In this document: one piece after another, positions 51,888 to 60,618 of the stretch
Layout: the number at the start of each line of letters is the position of its first letter
How positions within the stretch are numbered: position 1 is the stretch's first letter
DNA from: Citrifermentans bremense
Lineage (GTDB): Bacteria > Desulfobacterota > Desulfuromonadia > Geobacterales > Geobacteraceae
Direction of reading: 5' to 3'
Assembly (NCBI RefSeq): GCF_014218275.1
Contig: NZ_AP023213.1
Coordinates: 2,272,001 to 2,336,000 of the forward strand
Length of the DNA stretch: 64,000 nt
Position numbers and translations under genes: made by a program
Notes under the pieces: model-generated
Told to the model about the DNA's origin: nothing
What the model saw: the letters and a program-made list of their open reading frames with translations, nothing else
Database searches by the model: none

Positions 51888-52757
51888 TCAGTGCTCCCGC
51901 ACTTCCAGCACCATCTGCGTCTCTCCGGAGGAGTTTCGCCCCACCTTGTCGGTCACGTTCCAGCGCACCTTGACCGGCAGCCCCGCGCTGAACTTTGCAG
52001 GGCTCTTCGGCTTGAGCACGCCGGCCATGTCGAAGACCGAGTGGTAGATCTCCCCTTCGAAGGGGGAGCCGTCGGCAGCCGAGAGCCGGAGCTCCTTTAT
52101 CTGAACCGGACGGTCGAAGAAGGCATCGACCTCTTCCACCGTGGCGGCTCCCTTTTCCTTCATCCCCGTCACGCTCAGCAAACGGGGCGGACCAAGCGGC
52201 AGCACGGCGGAGTGGTCCGCCTTTTGCGCCTCTTTGTCCACACCCCCCGGCGCCCCTTCGACCCTTATGACCACCCTGTCCACCCCTTCAAACTGCTTCA
52301 GGGTTAAAACCACCGCGTTGACCACTCCCTGATCAGACCAGGCGGCCGCCAGCTCCTTGCTGAAGACGGCTGTGGCCGTTCGTTCCGCCTGCTGTAGTTC
52401 CAGCAGACGTGTTCCGGGGGGGAAAGGCTGCGCGATCTCGCCCTGGTAGCTCTTCAAGTCTCCAAGCCCGCCGATGAGCTTTGTCAGCGCCACCTTCTTG
52501 AGACTCGCTTCGTCGAAGCTGAAGAACGGGAAGGGAAGCACTTTGCCCGGTTCCTTCGCCGAGGGGAAGTAGATGACGAAAGCGTAGGCGGTGCCCTTCT
52601 CCACCGTTGGAGCCGGTCCGAACTCTTTCACGAAGGCCTTGGTAGCCTTTACCAAGCCGGGCTTTTCAGCTTGGGTCGACTGCCGTTCGGAAGCGTTGCA
52701 GGCGGCAAGCGCCGCTACGACAAGGAAGAGTATGCAGCTACGCAGAAAACGCTTCAT
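51888..52757 (-). CDS. GerMN-domain lipoprotein
   Basis: A 289-residue lipoprotein: signal peptide with lipobox VVAALAACNAS (Cys20). Residues about 35-160 hold a GerMN domain (GTAYAFVIYFPS and later QGVVNAVVLTLKQFEGVDRV then VIRVEG), found in envelope lipoproteins and spore proteins. The C-terminal 90 residues form an Ig-like/Gmad2-type beta domain (FDRPVQIKELRLSAADGSPF and RNSSGETQMVLEVREH). GerMN plus Gmad2 is a known pairing. The start at 52757 begins the signal peptide; the frame is open to 52922. It lies upstream of the histidine kinase by 40 bases and may be co-transcribed, perhaps as accessory sensor. Confidence 0.82.
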   Translation of the reverse strand: MKRFLRSCILFLVVAALAACNASERQSTQAEKPGLVKATKAFVKEFGPAPTVEKGTAYAFVIYFPSAKEPGKVLPFPFFSFDEASLKKVALTKLIGGLGDLKSYQGEIAQPFPPGTRLLELQQAERTATAVFSKELAAAWSDQGVVNAVVLTLKQFEGVDRVVIRVEGAPGGVDKEAQKADHSAVLPLGPPRLLSVTGMKEKGAATVEEVDAFFDRPVQIKELRLSAADGSPFEGEIYHSVFDMAGVLKPKSPAKFSAGLPVKVRWNVTDKVGRNSSGETQMVLEVREH

Positions 52758-52836
52758 GGTTTCCCTCGATTCGGCATCTGAGGCAATGCCAGTAGATTTA
52801 CATATATTGGAACGAATATGCAAGGGGGTAAAAAGC

Positions 52837-52914
52837 AAATCCCCCCTGTCCCCCCTCCCGACTTCACGGACCGAAGCGCTACGGCGCGCAGGCCCGTCGC
52901 AAAGGGGGGAACGT
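52837..52914. repeat. C-rich dispersed hairpin repeat, copy 2, with insertion
   Basis: Begins AAATCCCCCCTGTCCCCCC and ends GCAAAGGGGGGAACGT, as copies 1 and 3, but the TTCGC loop is replaced by about 40 bases. The insert contains GAAGCGCTACGG, whose complement occurs in the hairpin repeat at 61891-61920. One repeat type seems nested in another. Confidence 0.75.
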
Positions 52915-53033
52915 ACAGCCACGCATGGTCTTTATGGGAAGATAACGCTTGCTCCCCGATACTCCCCAATAACCCTTCGCAGGGGGGTGAACATCATTGC
53001 CTTGCAGCGGTTGGCGGGTAGTTCTCACAAATA

Positions 53034-53091
53034 GAAAAGGGGACCTGCTGCTTTATCTGGGGTTGTCAGATTAAAGCGGCGGGTCCCCTTT
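53034..53091 (-). terminator. Terminator of the 53120-53587 gene
   Basis: A stem of about 20 bp (AAAGGGGACC.GC.GCTTTA with its complement, two G-T pairs) and, on the minus strand, a following TTTTCTATTT. It lies 29 bases beyond the stop. Confidence 0.85.
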
Positions 53092-53119
53092 CATGCGATG
53101 CCTCAGTTAAGAGTGCGGC

Positions 53120-53587
53120 CTACTTCACTGTGTACCAAAACTTGGAGCTGCGCACCTGGCCGTCTTTCAGCTTGAACTTGCACATGACGCCGTACTTCCC
53201 TTTCTTGGAGAGGTCGAAATCGGCGCCGAAATGCCCCTGCATCCCCATCAGGTCCTTGGTCTGCTCGGCTTTGTCAGGGCCCTGGAGCTTCAGCGTCACT
53301 GCGCCCTCGGTCAGCGCCTTGCCAGTCTTCGCGTCCTTGAACTCGGCGGCGATGTGATGGGTTTCCTTCATCCCCTTGGGCATCTCCATGTTCATCGCTT
53401 TCATATGCTCTTTCATGCTCATGACCTTGAAGGTGGCCTTTACACCGTTGACAACCTCCTCGTGCGCGACATCACCCATGTCGTGGCCGTGCTCCATCTT
53501 CATGGAACCATGATCCATGGCTGCCACTGCTGCCATCGGTGCGGAGAGGGCGAATGCTGCTGCGATAAGGACGATAATTTTTTTCAT
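53120..53587 (-). CDS. Exported Met/His-rich metal-resistance protein
   Basis: A 155-residue protein with a Sec signal peptide (LIAAAFALSAPMAAVAA). The mature start is Met/His-rich (MDHGSMKMEHGHDMGDVAHE and MKEHMKAMNMEMPKGMKETH), the pattern of periplasmic copper/silver-binding proteins. The second half (AAEFKDAKTGKALTEGAVTL then KLQGPDK, and GKYGVMCKFKLKDGQ) resembles the YtkA/FixH-type beta domain. A sigma-54 promoter candidate at 53627-53644 lies 40 bases upstream and AGGAGA precedes the ATG. It is next to cusA and probably serves as a metallochaperone or buffer for the CusCBA efflux system; the exact role is inferred. Confidence 0.82.
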   Translation of the reverse strand: MKKIIVLIAAAFALSAPMAAVAAMDHGSMKMEHGHDMGDVAHEEVVNGVKATFKVMSMKEHMKAMNMEMPKGMKETHHIAAEFKDAKTGKALTEGAVTLKLQGPDKAEQTKDLMGMQGHFGADFDLSKKGKYGVMCKFKLKDGQVRSSKFWYTVK

Positions 53588-53626
53588 GTTTGATTCTCCT
53601 TTGGTTTTGGAAATCTCATGCTTATG

Positions 53627-53644
53627 TAGCATGTGCTGTGCCAA
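53627..53644 (-). promoter_or_regulatory. Sigma-54 promoter of the metal-binding protein gene
   Basis: On the minus strand TTGGCAC-AGCAC-ATGCTA: GG and GC are separated by exactly 10 bases as required for -24/-12 promoters. The start codon lies 40 bases downstream. The adjacent response regulator is of the sigma-54 activator class. Confidence 0.7.
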
Positions 53645-53686
53645 GCAATAAGTATCTATTTTCCCTGCAATAAAGCCGCACCGAAT

Positions 53687-53732
53687 AGCGATCGCTGTAG
53701 GATATCCTACGGCGGCGCGTGGGATATCCTAC
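53687..53732. repeat. Cluster of short palindromes after cusA
   Basis: AGCGATCGCT (53687-53696), the perfect 14-base palindrome GTAGGATATCCTAC (53697-53710) and a copy GGGATATCCTAC (53721-53732). They lie between the cusA stop and the promoter of the next gene. The direct repeat of GGATATCCTAC suggests a protein-binding site, perhaps the enhancer of the sigma-54 regulator. Confidence 0.5.
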
Positions 53733-53734
53733 TT

Positions 53735-56700
53735 TCAGTGCTTCATCCCGGAGTACTTCAGCTTCCCTTTCTTCAGGTCGCGTTTCTTCATCAGAACGAA
53801 GATGACCGGGGTCATGATGAGCACGTGGACCGCCGAGGAGATCATACCCCCTATCATGGGCGCGGCAATGGGTTTCATCACGTCGGCGCCGGTGCCGGTG
53901 GACCACATGATCGGAACCAGGCCCAAAAGCGCGACAGCGACGGTCATAAGCTTCGGCCTGAGCCTCAGCACCGCCCCCTCGAAGGTGGCGTCATAGATAT
54001 CCTGCTCGGTGACCGGCCCCTTTAAAAGCCTCTTGTCCAGCGCCTCGTGCAGGTAGATGACCATGACCACCCCCGTCTCCACCGCGATCCCGTAGAGGGC
54101 GATGAACCCGACCCAGACCGCGACGGACATATTGTAGCCCAAAAGCTTGACCAGGTAGACGCCCCCCACGAGCGCGAAAGGAACGGAGAGCATGACCATG
54201 CTCGCTTCCAGCGCCGAATGGAAGGTGAAAAAGAGCAGGATGAAAATGATCAGGATCCCCGCCGGCACCAGCATCTGGAGGCGCGCCTTGGCCCGCACCT
54301 GGTTCTCCCACTGCCCCGACCAGGCGACGTAGTACCCCGGGGGTAGCTTCAGCTGCTTCTCCAGCACGGTCTTCGCCTCGTTCACGAAGCCTCCCATGTC
54401 GCGTCCTCTGACGTTCAGGAAGACGATGGAGCGGAGCAACCCTCCCTCGCTGTTGATCTCCGGCGCACCGGTGGAGACCTTTAGCTTCGTCACCAGCGAC
54501 AACGGCACCTGTGACCCCTCCATGCCGGAGACCAGGATGCGCTGGATGGACGGAATGTCGCTGCGCATCTCCCGCATGTAGCGGAGCCGGATCGGGAAGC
54601 GGTTGCGCCCCTCGACGGAGGTGGAGAGCATCTCTCCTCCGAGGGCCGTAGAGATCACCTCTTGGACGTCGCCGACGTTCACCCCGTAACGTGCGGCGGC
54701 CTCGCGGTCGATGTCGATGTCGATGTAATTGCCGCCGGTGACGCGCTCCGCCACGACGTCGGCGGCACCCGGGACAGTCTTCAGTATCCCCTCGGCCTGC
54801 ACCGCCAGGTCTTTCAGTACGTTCAGGTCCGCCCCGAAGATCTTGACGCCCAAGTCGGTACGAACGCCCGTGGAGAGCATGTTGATCCTGTTGATGATTG
54901 GCTGGGTCCAGCCGTTTCTGACCCCTATCTGCTGCAGTTTCGAGTCAAGCTCCGAGACGATGTCCGCCTTGGTCACCCCTGCACGCCACTTATCCTTGGG
55001 CTTCAGGATGATGATGCTCTCGAACATGGAGACCGGAGCCGGGTCGGTGGAGGTCTCGGCGCGCCCCACCTTCCCAAGCACGTGCTCCACCTCGGGAACG
55101 CTCTTGATCACCGTGTCCTGCACCTGGATCAGCCTTTTCGCCTCGTTGATGGAGATGTTGGGGAGCGTCACCGGCATGTAGAGGAGCGATCCCTCGTCCA
55201 GCGGGGGCATGAACTCGCTGCCGATACTCATGAACATGGGGATGGCTACGGCGAGCGCCACGACGTTCAGCGCGATGGTGGTCTTTTTCCACTTGAGCAC
55301 CCACCTGATCACCGGCGAATACATCTTGATGAAGAAGGTTGAGACCGGGTTCGAGCTCTCCGGCGGCATCTTCCCGCGCATCAGGAAGTACATGAGCACC
55401 GGCACCAGCGTGATGGCGATGAAGGCCGAGCCCATCATGGAGAAGGTCTTGGTGAAGGCGAGCGGGTGGAACATCTTTCCTTCCTGCCCTTCCAGCAGGA
55501 ACACCGGCACGAAGGAGAGGATGATGATCGCAAGCGAGAAAAAGATGGCGCGCCCCACCTGCTTGGCCGAGGCGATGATCACCTCCAGGCGCTTTTCCTT
55601 GCGTTCCTCCTCCGGCATCTCGGAGAGGTGGCGGTAGCAGTTCTCGACCATGATGACGCCTGCATCGACCAGGACGCCGATGGCGATGGCGATGCCACCA
55701 AGGGACATGATGTTGGAGGAGACCCCCATGAGTTTCATGGTGATGAACGAGACCAGCACCGCGATGGGAAGGGTCAGCACGATGACCAGCGCGCTCTGGA
55801 AGTGGAGCAGGAAGACGAGGATCACCAGAGACACCACGATGGATTCCTCGATGAGCGAGTGCTTCAGCGTGTCGATGGCGCGCTCGATCAGGTCGCTGCG
55901 GTCGTAGGAGACCATGATCTTCACGCCGGGGGGAAGCCCTTTCTCCAGCGATACGATCTTCTCCTTCACCCGGTCGATGACGTCCTTCGCGTTCTCGCCG
56001 TAGCGCATGACCACGATGCCGCCGACCGCCTCCCCCTCGCCGTTCATGTCGAGCATGCCGCGGCGGATGGCGCCTCCAAGCTGGACGGTGCCGAGGTTCT
56101 TCACGTAGATCGGGGTACCGCGCATATCGGCGCCGACCACGATGTTCTCTAGATCCGCCGTCGACTTAACGTAGCCGCGGCCGCGGATAAGAAACTCGGC
56201 GTCGGCCTGCTCCAGTAGTCTGCCGCCGACGTCGTTATTGGACTTCTTGATGGCGTCGGCCACCTGGGAAACCTTGATGTTGTAGGCGAAAAGGCGGTTC
56301 GGGTCGAGGTCGACCTGGTACTCGCGCACGAAACCGCCGATGGAGGCGACTTCGGCGACGCCGGGGACCGTGTTCAGCTGGTAGCGGACGAACCAGTCCT
56401 GCAACGTGCGCAACTGCTCCAGATCGTACCCCTTTCCTTCCAGCGTGTACCAGAAGACGTGCCCCACCCCCGTGCCGTCGGGGCCAAGCGTCGGCACCAC
56501 CCCCGGGGGAAGCAGCGACGCCGCGTAGTTGAGCCGCTCCAGAACGCGGGTCCTGGCCCAGTAGATGTCGGCCTTGTCCTCGAAGATCACGTAGATCATG
56601 GAGAAGCCGAAGGCGGAGGAGGCGCGCACGGCGCGGACCTGCGGTAAGCCCTGCAGGTTCACGGCCAGGGGATAGGTCACCTGGTCCTCGACCACCTGGG

Positions 56701-56872
56701 GCGAACGGCCAGGGTAGTCGGTGAAGACGATAACCTGGTTGTCCGAAAGGTCGGGGATCGCGTCAACCGGGGTCTTGTAGACGGACCAGACGCCCCAGGC
56801 GATGATCAGGGCGAACATCATCAGGATGATGACGCGGTTCCGGGCGGAGTATTCGATGATTTTCTCAATCAT
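53735..56872 (-). CDS. cusA: CusA-like heavy-metal efflux RND pump
   Basis: A 1045-residue inner-membrane pump of the HME-RND family, exporting Cu(I)/Ag(I) by proton exchange. It has 12 transmembrane segments, the TM4 motif AIAIGVLVDAGVIMVEN and the N-terminal VWSVYKTPVDAIPDLSDNQV. Met residues in LLYMPVTLPN, SMFESIIILK and NMLSTGVRTD match those that bind Cu(I)/Ag(I) in E. coli CusA (M573, M623, M672; correspondence inferred from the local sequence), so monovalent copper/silver is favoured over zinc/cobalt CzcA. It is the last gene of cusC-cusB-cusA (leftward). The length is normal and no frameshift is seen. Confidence 0.95.
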   Translation of the reverse strand: MIEKIIEYSARNRVIILMMFALIIAWGVWSVYKTPVDAIPDLSDNQVIVFTDYPGRSPQVVEDQVTYPLAVNLQGLPQVRAVRASSAFGFSMIYVIFEDKADIYWARTRVLERLNYAASLLPPGVVPTLGPDGTGVGHVFWYTLEGKGYDLEQLRTLQDWFVRYQLNTVPGVAEVASIGGFVREYQVDLDPNRLFAYNIKVSQVADAIKKSNNDVGGRLLEQADAEFLIRGRGYVKSTADLENIVVGADMRGTPIYVKNLGTVQLGGAIRRGMLDMNGEGEAVGGIVVMRYGENAKDVIDRVKEKIVSLEKGLPPGVKIMVSYDRSDLIERAIDTLKHSLIEESIVVSLVILVFLLHFQSALVIVLTLPIAVLVSFITMKLMGVSSNIMSLGGIAIAIGVLVDAGVIMVENCYRHLSEMPEEERKEKRLEVIIASAKQVGRAIFFSLAIIILSFVPVFLLEGQEGKMFHPLAFTKTFSMMGSAFIAITLVPVLMYFLMRGKMPPESSNPVSTFFIKMYSPVIRWVLKWKKTTIALNVVALAVAIPMFMSIGSEFMPPLDEGSLLYMPVTLPNISINEAKRLIQVQDTVIKSVPEVEHVLGKVGRAETSTDPAPVSMFESIIILKPKDKWRAGVTKADIVSELDSKLQQIGVRNGWTQPIINRINMLSTGVRTDLGVKIFGADLNVLKDLAVQAEGILKTVPGAADVVAERVTGGNYIDIDIDREAAARYGVNVGDVQEVISTALGGEMLSTSVEGRNRFPIRLRYMREMRSDIPSIQRILVSGMEGSQVPLSLVTKLKVSTGAPEINSEGGLLRSIVFLNVRGRDMGGFVNEAKTVLEKQLKLPPGYYVAWSGQWENQVRAKARLQMLVPAGILIIFILLFFTFHSALEASMVMLSVPFALVGGVYLVKLLGYNMSVAVWVGFIALYGIAVETGVVMVIYLHEALDKRLLKGPVTEQDIYDATFEGAVLRLRPKLMTVAVALLGLVPIMWSTGTGADVMKPIAAPMIGGMISSAVHVLIMTPVIFVLMKKRDLKKGKLKYSGMKH

Positions 56873-56917
56873 TTAAAACCTCAGTGGCCAATGCATTTGT
56901 AATTTCAGACTGGAGGG

Positions 56918-56956
56918 AAAATCCCCCCTGTCCCCCCTTCGCAAAGGGGGGGACGT
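56918..56956. repeat. C-rich dispersed hairpin repeat, copy 3
   Basis: AAATCCCCCCTGTCCCCCC, TTCGC, AAAGGGGGGGACGTA, between cusA and cusB. Same element as at 46327-46362. As it sits inside the operon, it may affect mRNA stability rather than terminate transcription. Confidence 0.8.
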
Positions 56957-56967
56957 AATAGCCCCGC

Positions 56968-58332
56968 CTACATCTTCATATCATCCATGTTAATGGCGCC
57001 ACCCTTCTTGGGTGCGGCAGGTGCTCCGGCTCCCGGGGCGGCAGGGGCGGTGGCCCCTCCTGCGTGCCCCTCGTGGCCGCCACCGCCGCTCCCCGCTGAG
57101 AGCTGCGACTCGGAGTCGATCAGGTAGCCGCCGGAAGCAGCCACCTTGTCCCCCTGCTTCAGACCGGATAGGATCTGCACCTTGTCCCCGGAGCGCGCTC
57201 CCACCTGCACGTCGCGCGGCTCGAACATCCCCGGCTGCGATTCCACCCAGACCACCTGCCGCTTGCCCGTGTCCATCAGCGCGGTCACCGGTACCACCAG
57301 CGCGTTGCCAAGCGGCGCCTTGATCTGGGCGTTGACGAACATGTCGGGCTTGAGCTTCAAGCCGGGGTTGGGGAGATCCACCCTCACCTTCACGGTACGG
57401 GTCTTGGGATCGAGGAAGGGGTAGATGAAGCTGACCCGCCCGGAGAAGGCCTTGCCGGGATACGACTGGGAAACGATCTCGACCCTCTGCCCCATCTTCA
57501 CGAAAGCGAACTCGTTCTCGTACACCTCGACCTCGACCCAGACGCTGGAGAGATCGGCGACACTGAAAAGCGGGTCCCCCATGTTCACGTACTGCCCTTC
57601 CTGGACTATCTTTTCGATCACCACACCTGAGAGAGGGGTGTAGATGGGGAGCTTTATGTTGGGATGCCCGGCCCTTTCCAGCCCTGCGATCTGGTTGTCC
57701 TTCACTCCCAGGAGCTTAAGCCTCTGGCGCGCGGAGGAGACGAGCCCCTCGCCACCCTGCGAGATCGCCTGTATCGAGGATTTCTGGAACTGATCGCGGC
57801 TCTTCAGTGCGAGGAGGTACTCCTGCTGAGCGGCGACCAGGTCGGGGGAATAGACCTCTGCGACTGGACGCCCCTTGGAAACGTAGGCGCCTACGGTGTT
57901 AACCAGGAGCCTGTCGATCCGCCCCGCAACCCATGCCGTCACCTTCGCCTGCTTGGACTGGTCGTACTGCACGATGCCGACCGCGTTGATCTCCTTAGAA
58001 AGAGGTGCAAACTCGGCGGGGACGGTCGCCACGTTGGCCATGACTGCCTGGGTCGGAGAGAGCGAGACGTGCCCCAGCATCTTCTGCTCCTGGGCGCTCG
58101 CCTGGGCTCCCTCTACCTTCTTGATAAGCTGCATGCCGCAGATGGGGCAGGTGCCTGGCTTGTCCTTGATGATGAAGGGGTGCATCGCGCAGGTGTAAAG
58201 CACCGGACCCTGTGCCGCCTTGTCTTTAGCCTGGGCCGGAGTTTTCTTCTGTGCCAGGTAATAGCCGCCGCCGACAACGGCGGCCACCAGGATGACGACA
58301 ATCGGGATTGCAACCTTGACACTTCGTTTCAT
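56968..58332 (-). CDS. cusB: CusB-like periplasmic adaptor with heavy-metal-binding domain
   Basis: A 454-residue membrane-fusion protein linking CusA and the outer-membrane channel. After the membrane anchor (AIPIVVILVAAVVGGGYYLA) is a heavy-metal-binding zinc-ribbon-like domain at 46-67 with Cys48, His51, Cys62, Cys65 (YTCAMHP...CPICGM). The adaptor proper follows: barrel-sandwich and hairpin (VNTVGAYVSKGRPVAEVYSP), beta-barrel (VWVEVEVYENEFAFVKMGQR) and membrane-proximal parts. The tail is His/Met-rich (GGGGHEGHAGGATAP and NMDDMKM). The same CPMHP domain occurs in the small protein at 62164-62385. It is 95 bases upstream of cusA and 28 bases downstream of cusC. Confidence 0.94.
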   Translation of the reverse strand: MKRSVKVAIPIVVILVAAVVGGGYYLAQKKTPAQAKDKAAQGPVLYTCAMHPFIIKDKPGTCPICGMQLIKKVEGAQASAQEQKMLGHVSLSPTQAVMANVATVPAEFAPLSKEINAVGIVQYDQSKQAKVTAWVAGRIDRLLVNTVGAYVSKGRPVAEVYSPDLVAAQQEYLLALKSRDQFQKSSIQAISQGGEGLVSSARQRLKLLGVKDNQIAGLERAGHPNIKLPIYTPLSGVVIEKIVQEGQYVNMGDPLFSVADLSSVWVEVEVYENEFAFVKMGQRVEIVSQSYPGKAFSGRVSFIYPFLDPKTRTVKVRVDLPNPGLKLKPDMFVNAQIKAPLGNALVVPVTALMDTGKRQVVWVESQPGMFEPRDVQVGARSGDKVQILSGLKQGDKVAASGGYLIDSESQLSAGSGGGGHEGHAGGATAPAAPGAGAPAAPKKGGAINMDDMKM

Positions 58333-58360
58333 ATCGATACCTCGTGGTAGGGGATTTTTT

Positions 58361-59632
58361 TTAGAGTTCCTTGCCGATCAGCGCCTCAAGCTGCGCCAGC
58401 TTCATCTGGTAGTCGGCCATCGAGTCGTAGTACTCACGCTCGTAGTTGAACAGGGTGACCCGGTTGTCGAGCAAGGTCAGGAAGTCGACCTTGTTGACCC
58501 GGTAGCCAATGACGGCTGATTCCAATGACTCGGACGCCTGCGGTATGATTCCGGAGCTGTAGAGGTCGACCAGCTTCTTGCGCCGCTCCAGCTGCGCCAG
58601 GAGGTCAGCTATGCCCGAAGTAATGGTGTTCTTCACTCCGGCCAGTTCCTCCCCGGCCATGGTCACCTCTGAGGAGGACTCAGCCACCATCGCCTGGCGC
58701 CGCTCCTTCTGGATCGGGAGGTTGAAGGTGACCCCCAGGGAGTACATGTCGGAGCCGTCGCTTCCCATGGCCTTTTGCCGCTGCATGTATTCGAAGGAGA
58801 CGTTGAAGTCGGGGTAGGATTCCTTGCGGGCCAGTTCGTGCCCCGCCCTTCCCTTTTCGATCTGGGCCCTGAGCGCCTTGAGCTGCGGCCGGTTCGCTTC
58901 GGCTACTTCCCAAAGCTGTTCGGGGGTCTGGTCGAGCGGGGTCAGCTTGAAGTCTGCTATGCGACCTACAGGCGTTGACTGCGACCGGTTCAACAGGGAG
59001 TTAAGGTTTGCCTCCAGGCTTCTTCTCTGCTGTTCCAGAGTGATCTGCATGTCCAGCATGCGCGAGCGCTCCAAAAGCGCCTTGTAAATGTCCTGCTGCG
59101 CCCCCTGTCCTACCGAGTACTTGGTCTGCGCCAGCGTGATGAAATCGTCTATGATCTTGATGTTTTTCTCGAGAATGCCCAAGGATTTGTCGGTGAAGTA
59201 GATCTGGTAGTAGGCCTCCTTCACCATCCGGGTCAGTTCGAGCTTGCGCTCCTCGATGCTCCAGCGGTAGGTCTCGGCCTCTTTGGACGCGATCTCCTCT
59301 TTAAGCTTCCTCTTGCCCGCGAAGGGGAGTTGCTGGCTGATGCCGATCACCTTTTGGGTCATGCTGTCCGCAGTGAAACTAAGAGGGTCGGTGACGATGC
59401 CGTTCTGGATCTTGAACATGAGCATCGGGTCTTCCAGCGCGCCCGCCTGGGCCGCGCGGCTCCGGTACATCTGCCAGCGCGCGGCGGAGGACTTCAGCTC
59501 CGGGTTGTTGGCAAGCGCGTTTTCGATGAGAGAGGATAGGTTTTCTGCGGGGGGAGCAGGCTCGGCATAAGTCGTTGCGACCGGGAGAATGAGAGCCAGC
59601 AACAAGTAAAACGATAAAAGCCGATGTTTCAT
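58361..59632 (-). CDS. cusC: TolC-family outer-membrane channel (CusC-like)
   Basis: A 423-residue outer-membrane efflux protein. The signal peptide is FYLLLALILPVATTYA. The two OEP repeats are visible as long helices: LIENALANNPELKSSAARWQ in the first and EQLWEVAEANRPQLKALRAQ in the second, with FDFNVSFEY-like strand PDFNVSFEYMQRQK and MYSLGVTFNLPIQKERRQAM. It provides the exit duct for CusBA. A sigma-54 promoter candidate at 59673-59689 is 40 bases upstream of the ATG, so this is likely the first gene of a cusCBA operon under control of the 49.3-kb regulator. Confidence 0.9.
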   Translation of the reverse strand: MKHRLLSFYLLLALILPVATTYAEPAPPAENLSSLIENALANNPELKSSAARWQMYRSRAAQAGALEDPMLMFKIQNGIVTDPLSFTADSMTQKVIGISQQLPFAGKRKLKEEIASKEAETYRWSIEERKLELTRMVKEAYYQIYFTDKSLGILEKNIKIIDDFITLAQTKYSVGQGAQQDIYKALLERSRMLDMQITLEQQRRSLEANLNSLLNRSQSTPVGRIADFKLTPLDQTPEQLWEVAEANRPQLKALRAQIEKGRAGHELARKESYPDFNVSFEYMQRQKAMGSDGSDMYSLGVTFNLPIQKERRQAMVAESSSEVTMAGEELAGVKNTITSGIADLLAQLERRKKLVDLYSSGIIPQASESLESAVIGYRVNKVDFLTLLDNRVTLFNYEREYYDSMADYQMKLAQLEALIGKEL

Positions 59633-59672
59633 GGTGACTCCAGATCTAATAACAGTAGGTACGTCAGAGAAG

Positions 59673-59689
59673 AGCAGGAACTGTGCCGG
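59673..59689 (-). promoter_or_regulatory. Sigma-54 promoter of cusCBA
   Basis: On the minus strand CCGGCAC-AGTTC-CTGCT, with GG and GC ten bases apart. The predicted start site leaves a leader of about 30 bases before cusC. The -24 element has one deviation from TGGCAC. Confidence 0.6.
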
Positions 59690-59938
59690 ACAGATAAGTT
59701 CCTGCTTTTAGGTGTTTTTGCTTTTGGTCAAACTCTCTTCGAGAAGGATATTCAGCAGCAACAGTTGAATATTATACATCTTGAAATTCAGCTTGCAGTA
59801 CATTGGTCAAGATTTCTCATCGTCTCCAAAAGAAAAATCTGAAGAACTTTGGCACTTGTCATAGCCAGAACTCTCCAGATCTTCCTGGTGGAGCAAATTT
59901 TGTGTATCTGTCCGGATAGGTCCAGACGGATCCCAGCA

Positions 59939-60607
59939 TTATGCGCTGATCAGGCCGTCTCTCAAGCTTATGGTCCTGTCGGAGTATGCGCCGTTTTCCG
60001 GATTATGAGTTACCATGACGACGGTCTGCCCCGCCTCATTCAGTTGCCTAAAGAGCGCCATGACTTCCTCGCTTGTTTTGGAGTCCAGGTTGCCCGTGGG
60101 CTCGTCCGCCAGCAGGATGTGCGGGTTGTTCACTATGGCGCGGGCGATGGCCACGCGCTCCTGCTCGCCGCCGGAGAGCTGGTTCGGGAGCCGGTCGGTC
60201 TTTCCTCCGAGCCCCACACGTTCCAGGGCCTTCCTGGCGGCATCTTTCTTGGCGGCAGTGCTCATCTTGACTATGGCCAGGGGAAGCATCACGTTCTCCA
60301 GCGCGGTCAGGTACTGGATCAGGTGGAAGGACTGGAAGACGAAACCCAGGTTCTGCGCCCTGAAATCGGCCAGCTTCTCGCTGGGAAGCTGGTAGAGCTT
60401 CACCCCCGCCATCTCCACGTCGCCGCTGGTGGGATGGTTCATCCCCCCGAGAACCGAAAGGAGCGTGCTCTTGCCGGAGCCGGACTGCCCCATGATGGTG
60501 ATGAACTCCCCCGCCTCGATGCTGATGTTGACGCCGCGCAGGGCCTCGACCATATCCGAGCCGGTCTGGTACTGCTTCTTCACATCCTTGATTTCAATGA
60601 GTGCCAT
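59939..60607 (-). CDS. ABC transporter ATP-binding protein (MacB/LolD type)
   Basis: A 222-residue ABC ATPase: Walker [22 protein letters not shown]-loop [20 protein letters not shown], signature [16 protein letters not shown], Walker [21 protein letters not shown] and H-loop VVMVTHNPE. The [20 protein letters not shown] segment is typical of LolD/MacB-like transporters that power FtsX-type permeases. The longer open frame to 61120 is a shadow of the permease gene; the ATG at 60607 follows AGAGGAA. It lies 11 bases after the permease gene (leftward), one operon. Its position next to cusC suggests that it acts in metal or envelope-stress resistance. Confidence 0.93.
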   Translation of the reverse strand: MALIEIKDVKKQYQTGSDMVEALRGVNISIEAGEFITIMGQSGSGKSTLLSVLGGMNHPTSGDVEMAGVKLYQLPSEKLADFRAQNLGFVFQSFHLIQYLTALENVMLPLAIVKMSTAAKKDAARKALERVGLGGKTDRLPNQLSGGEQERVAIARAIVNNPHILLADEPTGNLDSKTSEEVMALFRQLNEAGQTVVMVTHNPENGAYSDRTISLRDGLISA

Positions 60608-60618
60608 ATCTTCCTCTT

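Larger units (their letters stand above)
52758..53119. other. Intergenic region rich in C/G-run repeats
   Basis: About 360 bases between the GerMN lipoprotein and the 53587 gene. It contains the C-rich hairpin repeat copy 2 (52837-52914), a degenerate relative at about 52960-52990 and the terminator at 53034-53091. No gene is seen. Confidence 0.6.
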
